Source: Desulfobulbus sp. (GTDB lineage: Bacteria; Desulfobacterota; Desulfobulbia; Desulfobulbales; Desulfobulbaceae). Taken from it: a DNA stretch of 13,153 nt. Below the pieces are notes generated by a model, which saw nothing but the letters and a program-made list of their open reading frames with translations, was not told the DNA's origin and did not search any database. This document shows, one piece after another, positions 5,524 to 13,153 of this stretch (position 1 is the stretch's first letter; each line of letters starts with the position of its first letter). The position numbers and the translations under genes were made by a program. The DNA lies in NCBI GenBank assembly GCA_028684915.1, contig JAQUEZ010000167.1, positions 1-13,153 on the forward strand. Direction: 5' to 3'.

Positions 5524-8500
5524 ATGACTGAAGATCAATTGGAGCAAGAGACCCTGTGCTGGCTGGCCGATGTCGGCTATACCCCTGTCTATGGCCCCGA
5601 GATCGCGGTTGATGGCAATACGCCTGAGCGCAACAATTACATTCAGGTCGTTTTAGTTGAACGCTTGCGTAAAGCAATCGACCGGCTCAACCCTCTGGTT
5701 CCTCTGGTCGCCCGTGAAGATGCCTTACAGCAAGTCTTGAATTTGGACACGCCGGTGTTGCTGGCCGCCAATCGCCAGTTTCACCGCTTGCTGATCAATG
5801 GGGTGCCGGTTCAATACCAAAAAGAGGGAGAGACAAGAGGCGATTTTGTGCGCCTGATCGACTTTACCGATGTCGCCGCCAATGAATGGCTGGCGATCAA
5901 TCAATTCTCTATCAAAGGCCCCAAATACACCCGCCGTCCCGACATTATCCTGTTCATCAACGGCCTGCCTTTGGTGTTGATGGAACTTAAAAACCCCGCC
6001 GATGAAAAAGCTGATATCTGGAAAGCCTTTGACCAGATCGAGACCTATAAAGAACAAATTCCCGATGTATTCCAGTACAATGAAGTGCTGGTGATAACGG
6101 ATGGATCGGAAGCACTCATGGGTGCGCTCTCCAGCAATCCCGAACGTTTTATGGCATGGCGCACCATTGACGGGGCAACGCTCGACCCACTCGGCCAGTT
6201 CAACGAGTTGGAGACCTTGGTGCGCGGTGCCTTGGCTCCAGCCATCCTGCTCGACTTTCTACGCTTCTTTGTCCTGTTCGAAGACGACGGCGCGCTGGTT
6301 AAAAAAATAGCTGGTTACCACCAGTTCCATGCGGTGCGATCCGCGATCAATCAGGTCGTGATTGCTTCACGCCCCGAGGGCAGTCACAAGGGCGGCGTGG
6401 TCTGGCATACTCAAGGATCAGGCAAGAGCATTACCATGACGTGCTTTGCAGCCCGCGTGATGCGCGAGGCCGCCATGGAAAACCCGACCATTGTCGTCAT
6501 TACCGACCGTAACGATCTGGACGGGCAATTGTTTGGCGTTTTTTCTCTGTCGCAGGATTTATTGCGCGAGCAACCGGTACAAGGTGAAACCCGCCAAGAT
6601 TTGCGGGCCAAGTTAGCCAATCGGCCTTCCGGCGGTATAGTGTTCGCCACCATCCAAAAGTTTATGCCTGGCGAGGATGAAGATAGTTTTCCTGTACTGT
6701 CGGATCGTAACAATATTGTGGTGATTGCCGATGAAGCACACCGCACTCAGTATGGCTTTGAATCCAAGTTCAAGGGCGATGCCAAAGGGTATCAAGTCGG
6801 TTATGCCCAGCATCTCCGCGATGCCCTGCCGAACGCCACGTTTGTCGCCTTCACCGGCACGCCTGTATCCTCCGAAGACCGCGATACCCGATCTGTGTTT
6901 GGAGATTACATCCATATCTATGATATGCAACAGGCCCGCGATGATGGCGCGACGGTCGCGATTTATTTTGAATCACGCCTCGCCAAACTGGGGCTGAAAG
7001 AAGAGTCGCTACCAGACATTGACGCCGAAGTTGATGAGTTGGCAGAGGATGAAGAAGATGATCAGCAGGCGAGACTGAAGAGCAAATGGGCGGCCCTCGA
7101 AGGCATCGTCGGTGCCGCGCCGCGCATCCAACAAGTAGCCGCAGACCTGGTCACTCACTTTGAAGAACGCAGCAAGGCGCAAACCGGCAAAGCCATGGTT
7201 GTGGCCATGAGCCGAGAAATATGTGTGCATCTGTACAATGCTATTGTTGCCCTCCGTCCGGAATGGCATGACGAAGACCCAGAAAAAGGCGCGATCAAGG
7301 TTGTGATGACCGGCTCCGCAAGCGACAAGCCGTTGCTGCGACCGCACATCTATTCCAAGCAGGTCAAGAAACGATTGGAAAAGCGCTTCAAAGATCCCGA
7401 AGATCCAATGCGGCTCGTGATCGTGCGTGATATGTGGCTGACGGGTTTTGATGCCCCTTGTGTGCATACGATGTACGTGGACAAACCCATGAAGGGCCAT
7501 AACCTGATGCAGGCCATAGCCAGGGTGAACCGCGTCTTCCGCGACAAACAAGGCGGCCTGGTTGTCGATTACATTGGTATCGCCAATGATCTAAAACAAG
7601 CCTTAAAGGAATACACCGCTAGCAAAGGACGCGGTCGCCCAACCGTCGATGCCCATGAGGCCTACGCCGTGCTGGAAGAAAAGCTCGACGTCTTGCGCGC
7701 TATGTTGCACGGCTTCAATTACAGCGAATTTCTGACAGGTGGCCACAGTATGTTGGCGAAGACCGCCAACCATGTTCTCGGCATCAAAGATGGTAAGAAA
7801 CGTTTCTGTGACACAGCTCTGGCAATGTCCAAAGCGTTCACCTTGTGCTGCACACTTGATGAAGCAAAAGTGGTGCGTGAAGAGGTGGCCTTCTTCCAGG
7901 CGGTCAAAGTGCTACTAACCAAGAAGGAAATCAGCAGCAAAAAGAAAACCAATGAGGAACGCGAACTCGCCATCCGTCAAATCATCGGCTCGGCGGTCGT
8001 CTCAGAAGAGGTCGTGGACATCTTCAACGCTGCGGGATTGGACAAACCCAATATCGGCATACTGGATGAAGGTTTTTTGAACGACATACGCAACCTGCCA
8101 GAACGCAATCTCGCCGTGGAGTTGCTGGAACGCCTGATGGAAGGCGAAATCAAGTCTCGCTTTGCCACCAATGTCGTACAATATAACAAGTTTTCAGACC
8201 TGCTTTCCAATGTTATCAAGCGTTATCAGAACCGCTCTATCGAAACCGCTCAGGTGATGGAAGAGTTGATCCAGATGGCCAAGAAGTTCAAGGAGGCGGC
8301 AGAACGTGGCGTCAATCTTGGACTAAATAACGACGAGCTGGCTTTTTACGATGCCCTGGCGAATAATGAAGAGTCTATCCGTGAACTGGGGGATGAAACA
8401 CTCAAGAAGATTGCACATGAATTAGCAGAGAGTTTGCGACAAAATGTTAGTGTGGATTGGGCTGTTAGGGATAACGTTCGAGCCAAGCTACGGCTGATGG

Positions 8501-8604
8501 TGAAGCGTATCCTGCGCAAATACAAGTACCCGCCAGTGAAGCAGGACGAGGCGGTACAGTTGGTGCTTGAGCAGGCTGAAAGCCTGTGTGTTGAGTGGGC
8601 GTGA
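5524..8604 (+). CDS. hsdR: Type I restriction endonuclease subunit HsdR
   Basis: HsdR is the ATP-driven translocase and nuclease that cuts unmethylated DNA at a distance from the HsdS target. I place the start at 5524 ([14 protein letters not shown]), giving 1026 residues, a normal length; the frame is open back to 5326, but that part overlaps hsdS and reads like shadow sequence. An N-terminal PD-(D/E)xK nuclease domain shows D140, E154 and K156 in RPDIILF...MELK. Two RecA-like motor domains follow: Walker A TQGSGKS (296-302), DEAH (403-406), FTGTP (443-447), motif [12 protein letters not shown] (635-645) and motif [10 protein letters not shown] (663-670). The acidic linker with [10 protein letters not shown] (504-513) and the helical C-terminus fit the family. 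All catalytic motifs are intact. It is the third gene of the hsdMSR operon, 43 bases after hsdS. Confidence 0.95.
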   Translation: MTEDQLEQETLCWLADVGYTPVYGPEIAVDGNTPERNNYIQVVLVERLRKAIDRLNPLVPLVAREDALQQVLNLDTPVLLAANRQFHRLLINGVPVQYQKEGETRGDFVRLIDFTDVAANEWLAINQFSIKGPKYTRRPDIILFINGLPLVLMELKNPADEKADIWKAFDQIETYKEQIPDVFQYNEVLVITDGSEALMGALSSNPERFMAWRTIDGATLDPLGQFNELETLVRGALAPAILLDFLRFFVLFEDDGALVKKIAGYHQFHAVRSAINQVVIASRPEGSHKGGVVWHTQGSGKSITMTCFAARVMREAAMENPTIVVITDRNDLDGQLFGVFSLSQDLLREQPVQGETRQDLRAKLANRPSGGIVFATIQKFMPGEDEDSFPVLSDRNNIVVIADEAHRTQYGFESKFKGDAKGYQVGYAQHLRDALPNATFVAFTGTPVSSEDRDTRSVFGDYIHIYDMQQARDDGATVAIYFESRLAKLGLKEESLPDIDAEVDELAEDEEDDQQARLKSKWAALEGIVGAAPRIQQVAADLVTHFEERSKAQTGKAMVVAMSREICVHLYNAIVALRPEWHDEDPEKGAIKVVMTGSASDKPLLRPHIYSKQVKKRLEKRFKDPEDPMRLVIVRDMWLTGFDAPCVHTMYVDKPMKGHNLMQAIARVNRVFRDKQGGLVVDYIGIANDLKQALKEYTASKGRGRPTVDAHEAYAVLEEKLDVLRAMLHGFNYSEFLTGGHSMLAKTANHVLGIKDGKKRFCDTALAMSKAFTLCCTLDEAKVVREEVAFFQAVKVLLTKKEISSKKKTNEERELAIRQIIGSAVVSEEVVDIFNAAGLDKPNIGILDEGFLNDIRNLPERNLAVELLERLMEGEIKSRFATNVVQYNKFSDLLSNVIKRYQNRSIETAQVMEELIQMAKKFKEAAERGVNLGLNNDELAFYDALANNEESIRELGDETLKKIAHELAESLRQNVSVDWAVRDNVRAKLRLMVKRILRKYKYPPVKQDEAVQLVLEQAESLCVEWA

Positions 8605-8643
8605 TGTCGGGTTTCCACTATACGCTCATTGCTAATAACATAT

Positions 8644-8671
8644 ATAGCCCTATAGCCGGCTATGTGGCTAT
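8644..8671. promoter_or_regulatory. 28-bp palindrome, site C (upstream of ietAS)
   Basis: Left half ATAGCCCTATAGCC and right-half reverse complement ATAGCCACATAGCC agree at 12 of 14 positions, and the central 12 bases, ATAGCCGGCTAT, are perfectly symmetric. It lies 39 bases after the hsdR stop and 79 bases before ietA. TATACT (8669-8674), a good -10 hexamer, starts in the last bases of the right arm, so bound protein would be placed to control a promoter there. The -35 position at 17-bp spacing does not match the consensus. Confidence 0.68.
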
Positions 8672-8740
8672 ACTAGGACAATCTTTTTGTGCATCGAGTA
8701 AGACGGTTCACTGTAGCGAAGTGCGAGTAATGATATGACA

Positions 8741-8746
8741 AGGAGG
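8741..8746 (+). promoter_or_regulatory. Strong ribosome binding site of ietA
   Basis: AGGAGG, a full Shine-Dalgarno core, sits 4 bases before the ATG at 8751 and fixes the ietA start. It is the strongest such site in the window and contrasts with the weak context before hsdM. Confidence 0.85.
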
Positions 8747-8750
8747 CAAC

Positions 8751-9761
8751 ATGACCAGTTCGGAACTAATTAAACAACTTTTCTTGTCATTTAGTAACAA
8801 AGATAATGAAGCCTTTGTACAGACGGCACGAGAATATATTGAACGGGAAAAACGCAAAAAACATACTGTTGTTGCCAAGGAACTGGAAAACGCCCTGTAT
8901 CAAACAGCGATAGTCTCCAATAGCGAAAGACGCTTCAAACAAAATCTTCCCATTCCAAGAGACACTGAAAAAGGATTTCCTTTACTGGAAATTCAGCACT
9001 TCGAGCAAGATTTAGATGGCCTGATTTTATCTCAGGAGACCAAAGAACAACTTGAGCGCATTGTCCGTGAGTTTAAGGATGCGGATATTTTAGCCACTTA
9101 TAACCTTAGCTATAAAAAGAAAATCCTCCTCTGTGGCAAACCTGGAACCGGAAAAACCTTTTCAGCACAAATCATCAGCTCTATCCTGAACATCCCGTTA
9201 GTCTATATTCGTTTTGACGCAATAATATCGTCATATCTCGGTGAGACTGCAGGAAATTTGCGCAAAGTATTTGATTTTATAGAAAGTGGCACATGGATTG
9301 TGCTGTTTGATGAGTTTGATATTATAGGCAAGAACCGTGACGACATTCATGAACACGGCGAAATAAAGCGAGTGGTTAATAATTTTTTGCAAATGTTGGA
9401 TAATTTCAATGGAGATAGCATTCTTTTTGCTGCCACCAACCACCAGAATATGCTTGATAGCGCAATTTGGCGACGCTTTGATGCAGTGATTGATTACGCC
9501 TTACCAGACGAATCAACGCGCAAACAACTCTTAGAACTCTACTTGCGTCCAATTAAACGGGATAAAAAAATAAATCTCAACAATGTTGCCAAGGCCAGTC
9601 AAGGGTTATCACCAGCTGATATAAAAATGATCACAGTTGAGGCTATGAAGACCGCTATTATTGATGCCAGGAACACGCTAACTGTCCACGATCTTGAAGC
9701 CGCGATTGAACAATTCCTCCGCCGTGAAAAGGTCAAGCTGAACAAAGTGGGGGATGAATAA
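8751..9761 (+). CDS. ietA: AAA-family ATPase, IetA-like partner of subtilisin-like protease
   Basis: This 336-residue AAA+ ATPase has Walker A GKPGTGKT (129-136), Walker B IVLFDEFD (183-190), a sensor-1-like AATN (227-230), an arginine-finger-like RRFD (241-244) and a C-terminal lid with LSPADIKM (286-293). Residues 1-115 form a charged helical N-terminal part. It is directly coupled to a subtilisin-like protease gene: its stop codon shares one base with the next start (TAATG at 9759-9763). This pairing is the IetA-IetS arrangement described as a toxin-antitoxin-like stability and incompatibility system on an Agrobacterium Ti plasmid, where the ATPase acts as antitoxin, and reported again as an anti-phage system. 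By analogy it should restrain or load the protease using ATP. The assignment rests on domain pairing and gene order, not on a search. The start is fixed by AGGAGG. Confidence 0.87.
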   Translation: MTSSELIKQLFLSFSNKDNEAFVQTAREYIEREKRKKHTVVAKELENALYQTAIVSNSERRFKQNLPIPRDTEKGFPLLEIQHFEQDLDGLILSQETKEQLERIVREFKDADILATYNLSYKKKILLCGKPGTGKTFSAQIISSILNIPLVYIRFDAIISSYLGETAGNLRKVFDFIESGTWIVLFDEFDIIGKNRDDIHEHGEIKRVVNNFLQMLDNFNGDSILFAATNHQNMLDSAIWRRFDAVIDYALPDESTRKQLLELYLRPIKRDKKINLNNVAKASQGLSPADIKMITVEAMKTAIIDARNTLTVHDLEAAIEQFLRREKVKLNKVGDE

Positions 9762-12193
9762 TGAACAAACATCAACACTTAAAACTTCCTTTGTTTCAGG
9801 GTGAAGTTGACCGACAAAAGCGCAGGGGTGGGGGAGGGTTTCAATTACCATCAGGCAGAAATAAAGCTCAGTTTTCTCAACAAGCACTTCGCCATGCTGA
9901 GGAACTTAGCGGTTCACTCTCCGCATCTAAAACTAGGCTTTCAGGCAAAATTGACCCGTCGCTGATTTTTGAGATTAGAATTAACCAAAGTGTTTCCCCT
10001 GATGCTTTTGAAAAAACACTAGCAACTATGGGTATCCACGTTCTCTTGGTTGCCGAAGGCAAAAAGGGCTATTGGGTTGTGTTTAGCGAGGATGATGACT
10101 TGGGCAGATTTAAGCAAAAGTTATCAACTTATGGTTCAGAAACAGGAGCAAACTACGATTTTTTTCACGCCATAGAATCCTTTGAAGACATTCCAATTGA
10201 AAAAAAGGTTGGGGAACGATTGGCCAACAATCCTTTAACTGATACAGCTGATTTTATTAATCTTGAGTTATGGAAAATTGATACTCCCCAGAAAAATGAT
10301 AGATTCATCCAACAACTAAAAACCAGTTATTCAAATATTCAAGGATTCAAAATCACCGACATTCTCATCACAAAGTCTTTCGTTTTACTGCGGGTAAAGC
10401 TTACTAAAACCGTTTTTGATGAAATCATTCAGTTGAAAGAAATAGCACGGGCAGATAGACCGGCTATGTTTCAATTTAACCCGTTTCACACGGCACGCCC
10501 CGATGTAGAAAATATTGAATTTAAAGCTCCTAAAGGAAATGCGACAGGTATATTGGTAATTGATTCAGGTATTATTTCAAATCACCCCATGTTGGAAAAA
10601 TGTGTTGGAGGAGAAGAGAACTTTCAATCCGCCGAAACTGAATTACAAGATACTGTCGGCCACGGAACGGCTGTTGCTGGTTGTGCCGCTTATGGTGATA
10701 TTGAATCTAGCTTGAACAACAAGACGTTTTCCCCTTCAAATTGGATTTTTTCTGCCAAGGTGCTCTATGCAGAGACCAATGATATTACCGGGGCTATATC
10801 TGCTGTTTATGATCAGGATAAGTTGTTAGAACATCAGCTGAAAGATGCGGTTGAGAGCTTTTTGTCGAACCCAGAATACCATATTAAAACAGTCAACATT
10901 TCATTGGGTAACCACAATGAAATTTGGCAGAAACATTATTTCCGCCAATTACCATTAGCGGCTTTAATCGATGAACTCGCTTTTACTTTCCCGCATGTAG
11001 TTTTTTTTGTGTCTGCTGGCAACAAATCTCCGTTTGATTGCTACGATTCAATTTCTGATGTCATCGAAAATTATCCCCTCTACCTTATTAACAACGAACA
11101 TTTTAGAATCATAAACCCATCTAGCGCTGCCTTAGCGCTTAGTATCGGATCAATTGCCGATGAAATAAAAATTGAGACTGAACGATATGGGGCAGAACAC
11201 ATTAAAACACCTATAGCCCAACCACATCAGCCTTCACCTTTTACACGAACAGGTTTAGGCATCAATAGCATGATTAAGCCAGAGTTAGTTGAGTACGGTG
11301 GAAACATGATTTTATCAGAGAATTATGGCCGTATTACGGAAGATAGAGGTGGAAAGATTGCACTTCTAAATAACAAAGTTACAGAAAATATTGTTCAATT
11401 TGACGTTGGTACAAGTTTTGCCGCTCCAAAAGTTGCTAATCTTGCCGGAAGAATATCTAATCATTTCCCTGACAAGTCCGCTAATTTCATTAAAAACATG
11501 CTGCTGGCAAGCGCAGAATATCCGTTCTCGCCAACCAAAGATTTTTATGCAACGACGAACAAGCAAAAAGCGGAAATGTGTCATTTATCTGTCTGCGGTT
11601 ATGGATTGAGTCAATACGAGAAGGCGTTATATTCTTTCGACAATAGAGCTGTGTTGTGGGACGAAGGGCAAGCAGCCCTTGACCAAATTAAAGTTTATTC
11701 ACTACAACTTCCTGAAATTTTTTTTACTGAAGCCGGAAGAAAAAAAATCACAGTTACCCTTACCTTTACACCTGAAACGAGAGCCACTAGAGGTGATAGT
11801 TATTTGGGAAATCGCATGGAGTTTCATCTGTTTCATTCAGTAAATCCACAGACATTGATAGAAAAATATGGTGTGATTGCAGATAATGATACAGATGGTG
11901 ATGAACAGTCTGGGGTTCCAAGCGAGTTGAAAAAATTTGAAATTGCTTTTTTCCCAGGATCAAATACACGAAAAGCAGGGTGTCATCAAAAGGCATGGAA
12001 GACATACCAGAGAGAGCCTCAAAGCAGGCCAGAATCTCCCATATCGTTAGTTCTATTGAATTTCAACAAATGGATAACAGATAATACGCGAAAACAAAAT
12101 TATTGCATCTCTGTGATGTTTGAGCATGAAAAACAAATAGATCTTTATAATGCTATTAGGACGAATGTCCAAACTAGAACACGGGTTAGATGA
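9761..12193 (+). CDS. ietS: S8 (subtilisin-like) serine protease, IetS-like
   Basis: This 810-residue protein has an intact subtilase catalytic set: D268 in VIDSG, H301 in GHGTAVAG, the oxyanion-hole N421 in VSAGN, and S552 in GTSFAAP. About 260 residues precede the protease core and about 240 follow it, both without a domain I can name. There is no signal peptide or membrane segment, so unlike most subtilases it should act inside the cell. The N-terminus, basic and glycine-rich (RRGGGG at 21-26) and followed by a helical stretch, recalls other IetS-type proteins. It is translated from an ATG overlapping the ietA stop by one base. In the Agrobacterium IetAS pair the protease is the toxic partner; here the expected role is cleavage of host or phage proteins once released from ATPase control. 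The substrate is unknown. The DNA is A+T-rich relative to hsdM and hsdR, suggesting separate acquisition. Confidence 0.88.
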   Translation: MNKHQHLKLPLFQGEVDRQKRRGGGGFQLPSGRNKAQFSQQALRHAEELSGSLSASKTRLSGKIDPSLIFEIRINQSVSPDAFEKTLATMGIHVLLVAEGKKGYWVVFSEDDDLGRFKQKLSTYGSETGANYDFFHAIESFEDIPIEKKVGERLANNPLTDTADFINLELWKIDTPQKNDRFIQQLKTSYSNIQGFKITDILITKSFVLLRVKLTKTVFDEIIQLKEIARADRPAMFQFNPFHTARPDVENIEFKAPKGNATGILVIDSGIISNHPMLEKCVGGEENFQSAETELQDTVGHGTAVAGCAAYGDIESSLNNKTFSPSNWIFSAKVLYAETNDITGAISAVYDQDKLLEHQLKDAVESFLSNPEYHIKTVNISLGNHNEIWQKHYFRQLPLAALIDELAFTFPHVVFFVSAGNKSPFDCYDSISDVIENYPLYLINNEHFRIINPSSAALALSIGSIADEIKIETERYGAEHIKTPIAQPHQPSPFTRTGLGINSMIKPELVEYGGNMILSENYGRITEDRGGKIALLNNKVTENIVQFDVGTSFAAPKVANLAGRISNHFPDKSANFIKNMLLASAEYPFSPTKDFYATTNKQKAEMCHLSVCGYGLSQYEKALYSFDNRAVLWDEGQAALDQIKVYSLQLPEIFFTEAGRKKITVTLTFTPETRATRGDSYLGNRMEFHLFHSVNPQTLIEKYGVIADNDTDGDEQSGVPSELKKFEIAFFPGSNTRKAGCHQKAWKTYQREPQSRPESPISLVLLNFNKWITDNTRKQNYCISVMFEHEKQIDLYNAIRTNVQTRTRVR

Positions 12194-12235
12194 TTATTTA
12201 ATCTGCTGTCAAAAAAATCATCAACAAATCGAAAG

Positions 12236-12784
12236 CTATCTCCACAACTTTTCAAACCTTGCCGGATTGGTGGCTGTATACATGACGGTGTGCTGAATGT
12301 TGCGGTGTCCAAGATAGTCCTGAATAAGCCGCGTGTCTGCCCCTTGATCCGCCAAAGCAAAGCCGCAAGCATGGCGGAGCATGTGGGGATGGGCAGCTAA
12401 AGACAAGTTGGCCTTCTCGCCATAGGTGCGGATCGCGGCCCACGCGGTCTTGCGGTTTAGTGGTGTCCGCCGCTCACTCACAAAAAAAGCATCCGTTTCC
12501 GGATTCCATTTCTTCCGTTCAACAAGCCAAGCCTTGATAGCGCGAACCTCATCCAGCCGAAGCGGGTGTGTCGTTGAGAGCCCTTTCTTGAGCCGTGACA
12601 CATGCAGCACACGGCTTTCGATATCGACCTGTGACAATCGAAGACCACAAGCCTCTGAAATCCGCAGCCCATGACGGAACATCAGCAGGAGCAAGCACCG
12701 GTCACGGGCCTCATTCCGGCTGCCCTTGGTGGCAGCAATCAGCTTCTCAACTTCGGCAGAAACAAGGTGTTTTCGGTCGTTCAT
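12236..12784 (-). CDS. Short tyrosine recombinase / integrase (catalytic domain only)
   Basis: This 182-residue protein is a phage-integrase-family tyrosine recombinase. It has the catalytic set: R41 in HGLRISEA, a lysine at 66 or 67 in SRLKKG, H134 and R137 in HPHMLRHA, H160 in YLGHRN, and the nucleophile Y169 in HTVMYTA. It lacks the N-terminal arm-binding and core-binding domains of full phage integrases, and so resembles short FimB/FimE-type recombinases and the small recombinases of plasmids. It converges on ietS with a 42-base gap and is divergent from parD. Only a weak ribosome binding site precedes the ATG at 12784. Its role could be inversion of a promoter or gene segment, multimer resolution, or movement of the island; no obvious pair of recombination sites is visible nearby. 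Confidence 0.9.
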   Translation of the reverse strand: MNDRKHLVSAEVEKLIAATKGSRNEARDRCLLLLMFRHGLRISEACGLRLSQVDIESRVLHVSRLKKGLSTTHPLRLDEVRAIKAWLVERKKWNPETDAFFVSERRTPLNRKTAWAAIRTYGEKANLSLAAHPHMLRHACGFALADQGADTRLIQDYLGHRNIQHTVMYTATNPARFEKLWR

Positions 12785-12953
12785 CGTTTTGTCTCATGTT
12801 GGGGTGTTTTGACGGGCCGCAAACCCGCATCAATCCTCAAGGTCACTTTCTAACATTAGACAAAATAATCTATTTTTGTGCCGGGTCATAGTCGATTTGC
12901 GACAGCAATTCGCGGACTCCAAGAGCAGATAAGCTGCCATCGGAAAACCACAC
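12785..12953. other. Intergenic region between recombinase and parD promoter
   Basis: These bases lie between the divergent recombinase and parD genes. A 5-bp inverted repeat (TCTAA at 12849-12853, TTAGA at 12856-12860) is followed by an A+T-rich stretch (12861-12880), possibly part of the recombinase promoter region. I cannot define a -35/-10 pair for the recombinase or a crossover site. Confidence 0.4.
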
Positions 12954-12982
12954 TTGCTTTCTAGGTCACAAAGAACTATATT
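12954..12982 (+). promoter_or_regulatory. parD: Predicted sigma-70-type promoter of parD
   Basis: A -35 hexamer TTGCTT (12954-12959) and a -10 hexamer TATATT (12977-12982) are separated by exactly 17 bases and lie 33 bases before the parD start. This is the best promoter-like pair seen in the window. The -10 overlaps the left arm of the inverted repeat at 12979-13003. Confidence 0.65.
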
Positions 12983-13003
12983 CATATATAACAAATATGA
13001 ATA
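12979..13003. promoter_or_regulatory. 9-bp inverted repeat, probable parD operator
   Basis: TATTCATAT (12979-12987) and ATATGAATA (12995-13003) are perfect inverted repeats with a 7-base spacer, placed over the -10 and ending just before the GGAGG ribosome binding site (13005-13009). ParD-type ribbon-helix-helix antitoxins commonly repress their own operon by binding such repeats, so autoregulation is the natural reading. It is unrelated to the 28-bp palindrome family. Confidence 0.65.
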
Positions 13004-13015
13004 CGGAGGCTGTCT

Positions 13016-13153
13016 ATGGCAACAACTAGCCTGAGCCTAGGCGAACATTGGGAAGTTTTTATAAAAACCGAAATAACAAGCGGTCGCTATGGATCGGCCA
13101 GCGAGGTTGTACGCGATGCCTTGCGACACATGGAAGAGCGCAATAGCAAATTA
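13016..13153 (+). CDS. parD: ParD-type antitoxin (5' part only, window ends inside)
   Basis: The 46 visible codons begin MATTSLSLGEHWEVFI and include SGRYGSASEVVRDALRHMEE at residues 23-42. This matches the N-terminal ribbon-helix-helix domain of ParD antitoxins, which binds the operator as a dimer; the rest of the protein would wrap and neutralise a ParE/RelE-type toxin. The start at 13016 has GGAGG at 13005-13009, 6 bases upstream. A promoter and inverted repeat lie directly before it. The gene runs off the right end, so the toxin partner expected downstream cannot be seen. A complete parDE pair would add a plasmid- or island-stability function to the region. Confidence 0.88.
   Translation, partial: MATTSLSLGEHWEVFIKTEITSGRYGSASEVVRDALRHMEERNSKL

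Noticed and set aside
7009..7551. 180-codon minus-strand open frame inside hsdR
   Set aside because: It is antisense to conserved HsdR helicase motifs V and VI; the hsdR frame explains the lack of stops.
12191..12220. Bidirectional terminator between ietS and the recombinase
   Set aside because: Only a 4-5-bp A+T stem (GATTA/TAATC) with almost no loop and an A7 tract further on; too weak to call.
4233..12784. Phase-variable hsdS system driven by the nearby recombinase
   Set aside because: Such systems need extra or partial hsdS copies with inverted repeats; only one complete hsdS is present and the recombinase is about 7 kb away with no shared repeats seen.
1..13153. CRISPR array, tRNA or rRNA genes
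   Set aside because: No regularly spaced direct repeats with unique spacers and no tRNA-like cloverleaf or rRNA sequence were seen.

Overview
The window is a stretch of accessory, mobile-element-type DNA from a bacterium, most likely a proteobacterium. That placement is an inference from the protein families (a DUF6876-like protein, a short tyrosine recombinase, ParD, Fic with a C-terminal winged helix); nothing here fixes the genus. There are no housekeeping genes, rRNA, tRNA or CRISPR. Base composition is uneven: hsdM and hsdR look moderately G+C-rich, while ietA-ietS and the two target-recognition domains of hsdS are clearly A+T-rich, as expected for genes assembled from different sources.

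Layout, left to right. Positions 1-309 have no supportable gene. A small minus-strand gene (310-639) encodes a DUF6876-like protein common on plasmids and integrative elements. Positions 640-1230 are non-coding and unusually rich in hairpins, with a candidate terminator at 871-908. Then come three plus-strand units: a Fic-domain protein (1231-2418), a complete type I restriction-modification operon hsdM-hsdS-hsdR (2675-8604), and a two-gene AAA-ATPase/subtilisin-like protease pair (8751-12193) that matches the IetA-IetS architecture known from plasmid stability in Agrobacterium and from anti-phage defence. A short minus-strand tyrosine recombinase (12236-12784) converges on ietS. At the right edge a ParD-type antitoxin gene starts (13016) behind a well-formed promoter and an overlapping inverted repeat; the window ends inside it, so its toxin partner is not visible.

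The most notable feature is not a gene. A 28-bp palindrome with half-site consensus ATAGCCATATAGCC occurs three times, at 1040-1067, 2415-2442 and 8644-8671, exactly once upstream of each of the three plus-strand units (fic, hsdMSR, ietAS). Each half-site carries the hexamer ATAGCC twice, so one element has four hexamer copies. The simplest reading is a common operator tying a Fic protein, a type I RM system and IetAS into one regulon; the alternative is a module-boundary or mobile palindromic repeat. No stand-alone transcription factor lies in the window, but the Fic protein has a C-terminal winged-helix-like region and is a candidate ligand of these sites. Both proposals are inference.

Together the genes look like a defence and stability island: DNA cleavage by HsdRMS, a protease/ATPase pair of the IetAS class, a Fic enzyme with an autoinhibitory motif, an addiction module (ParD), and a recombinase that could have moved or shuffled the island.
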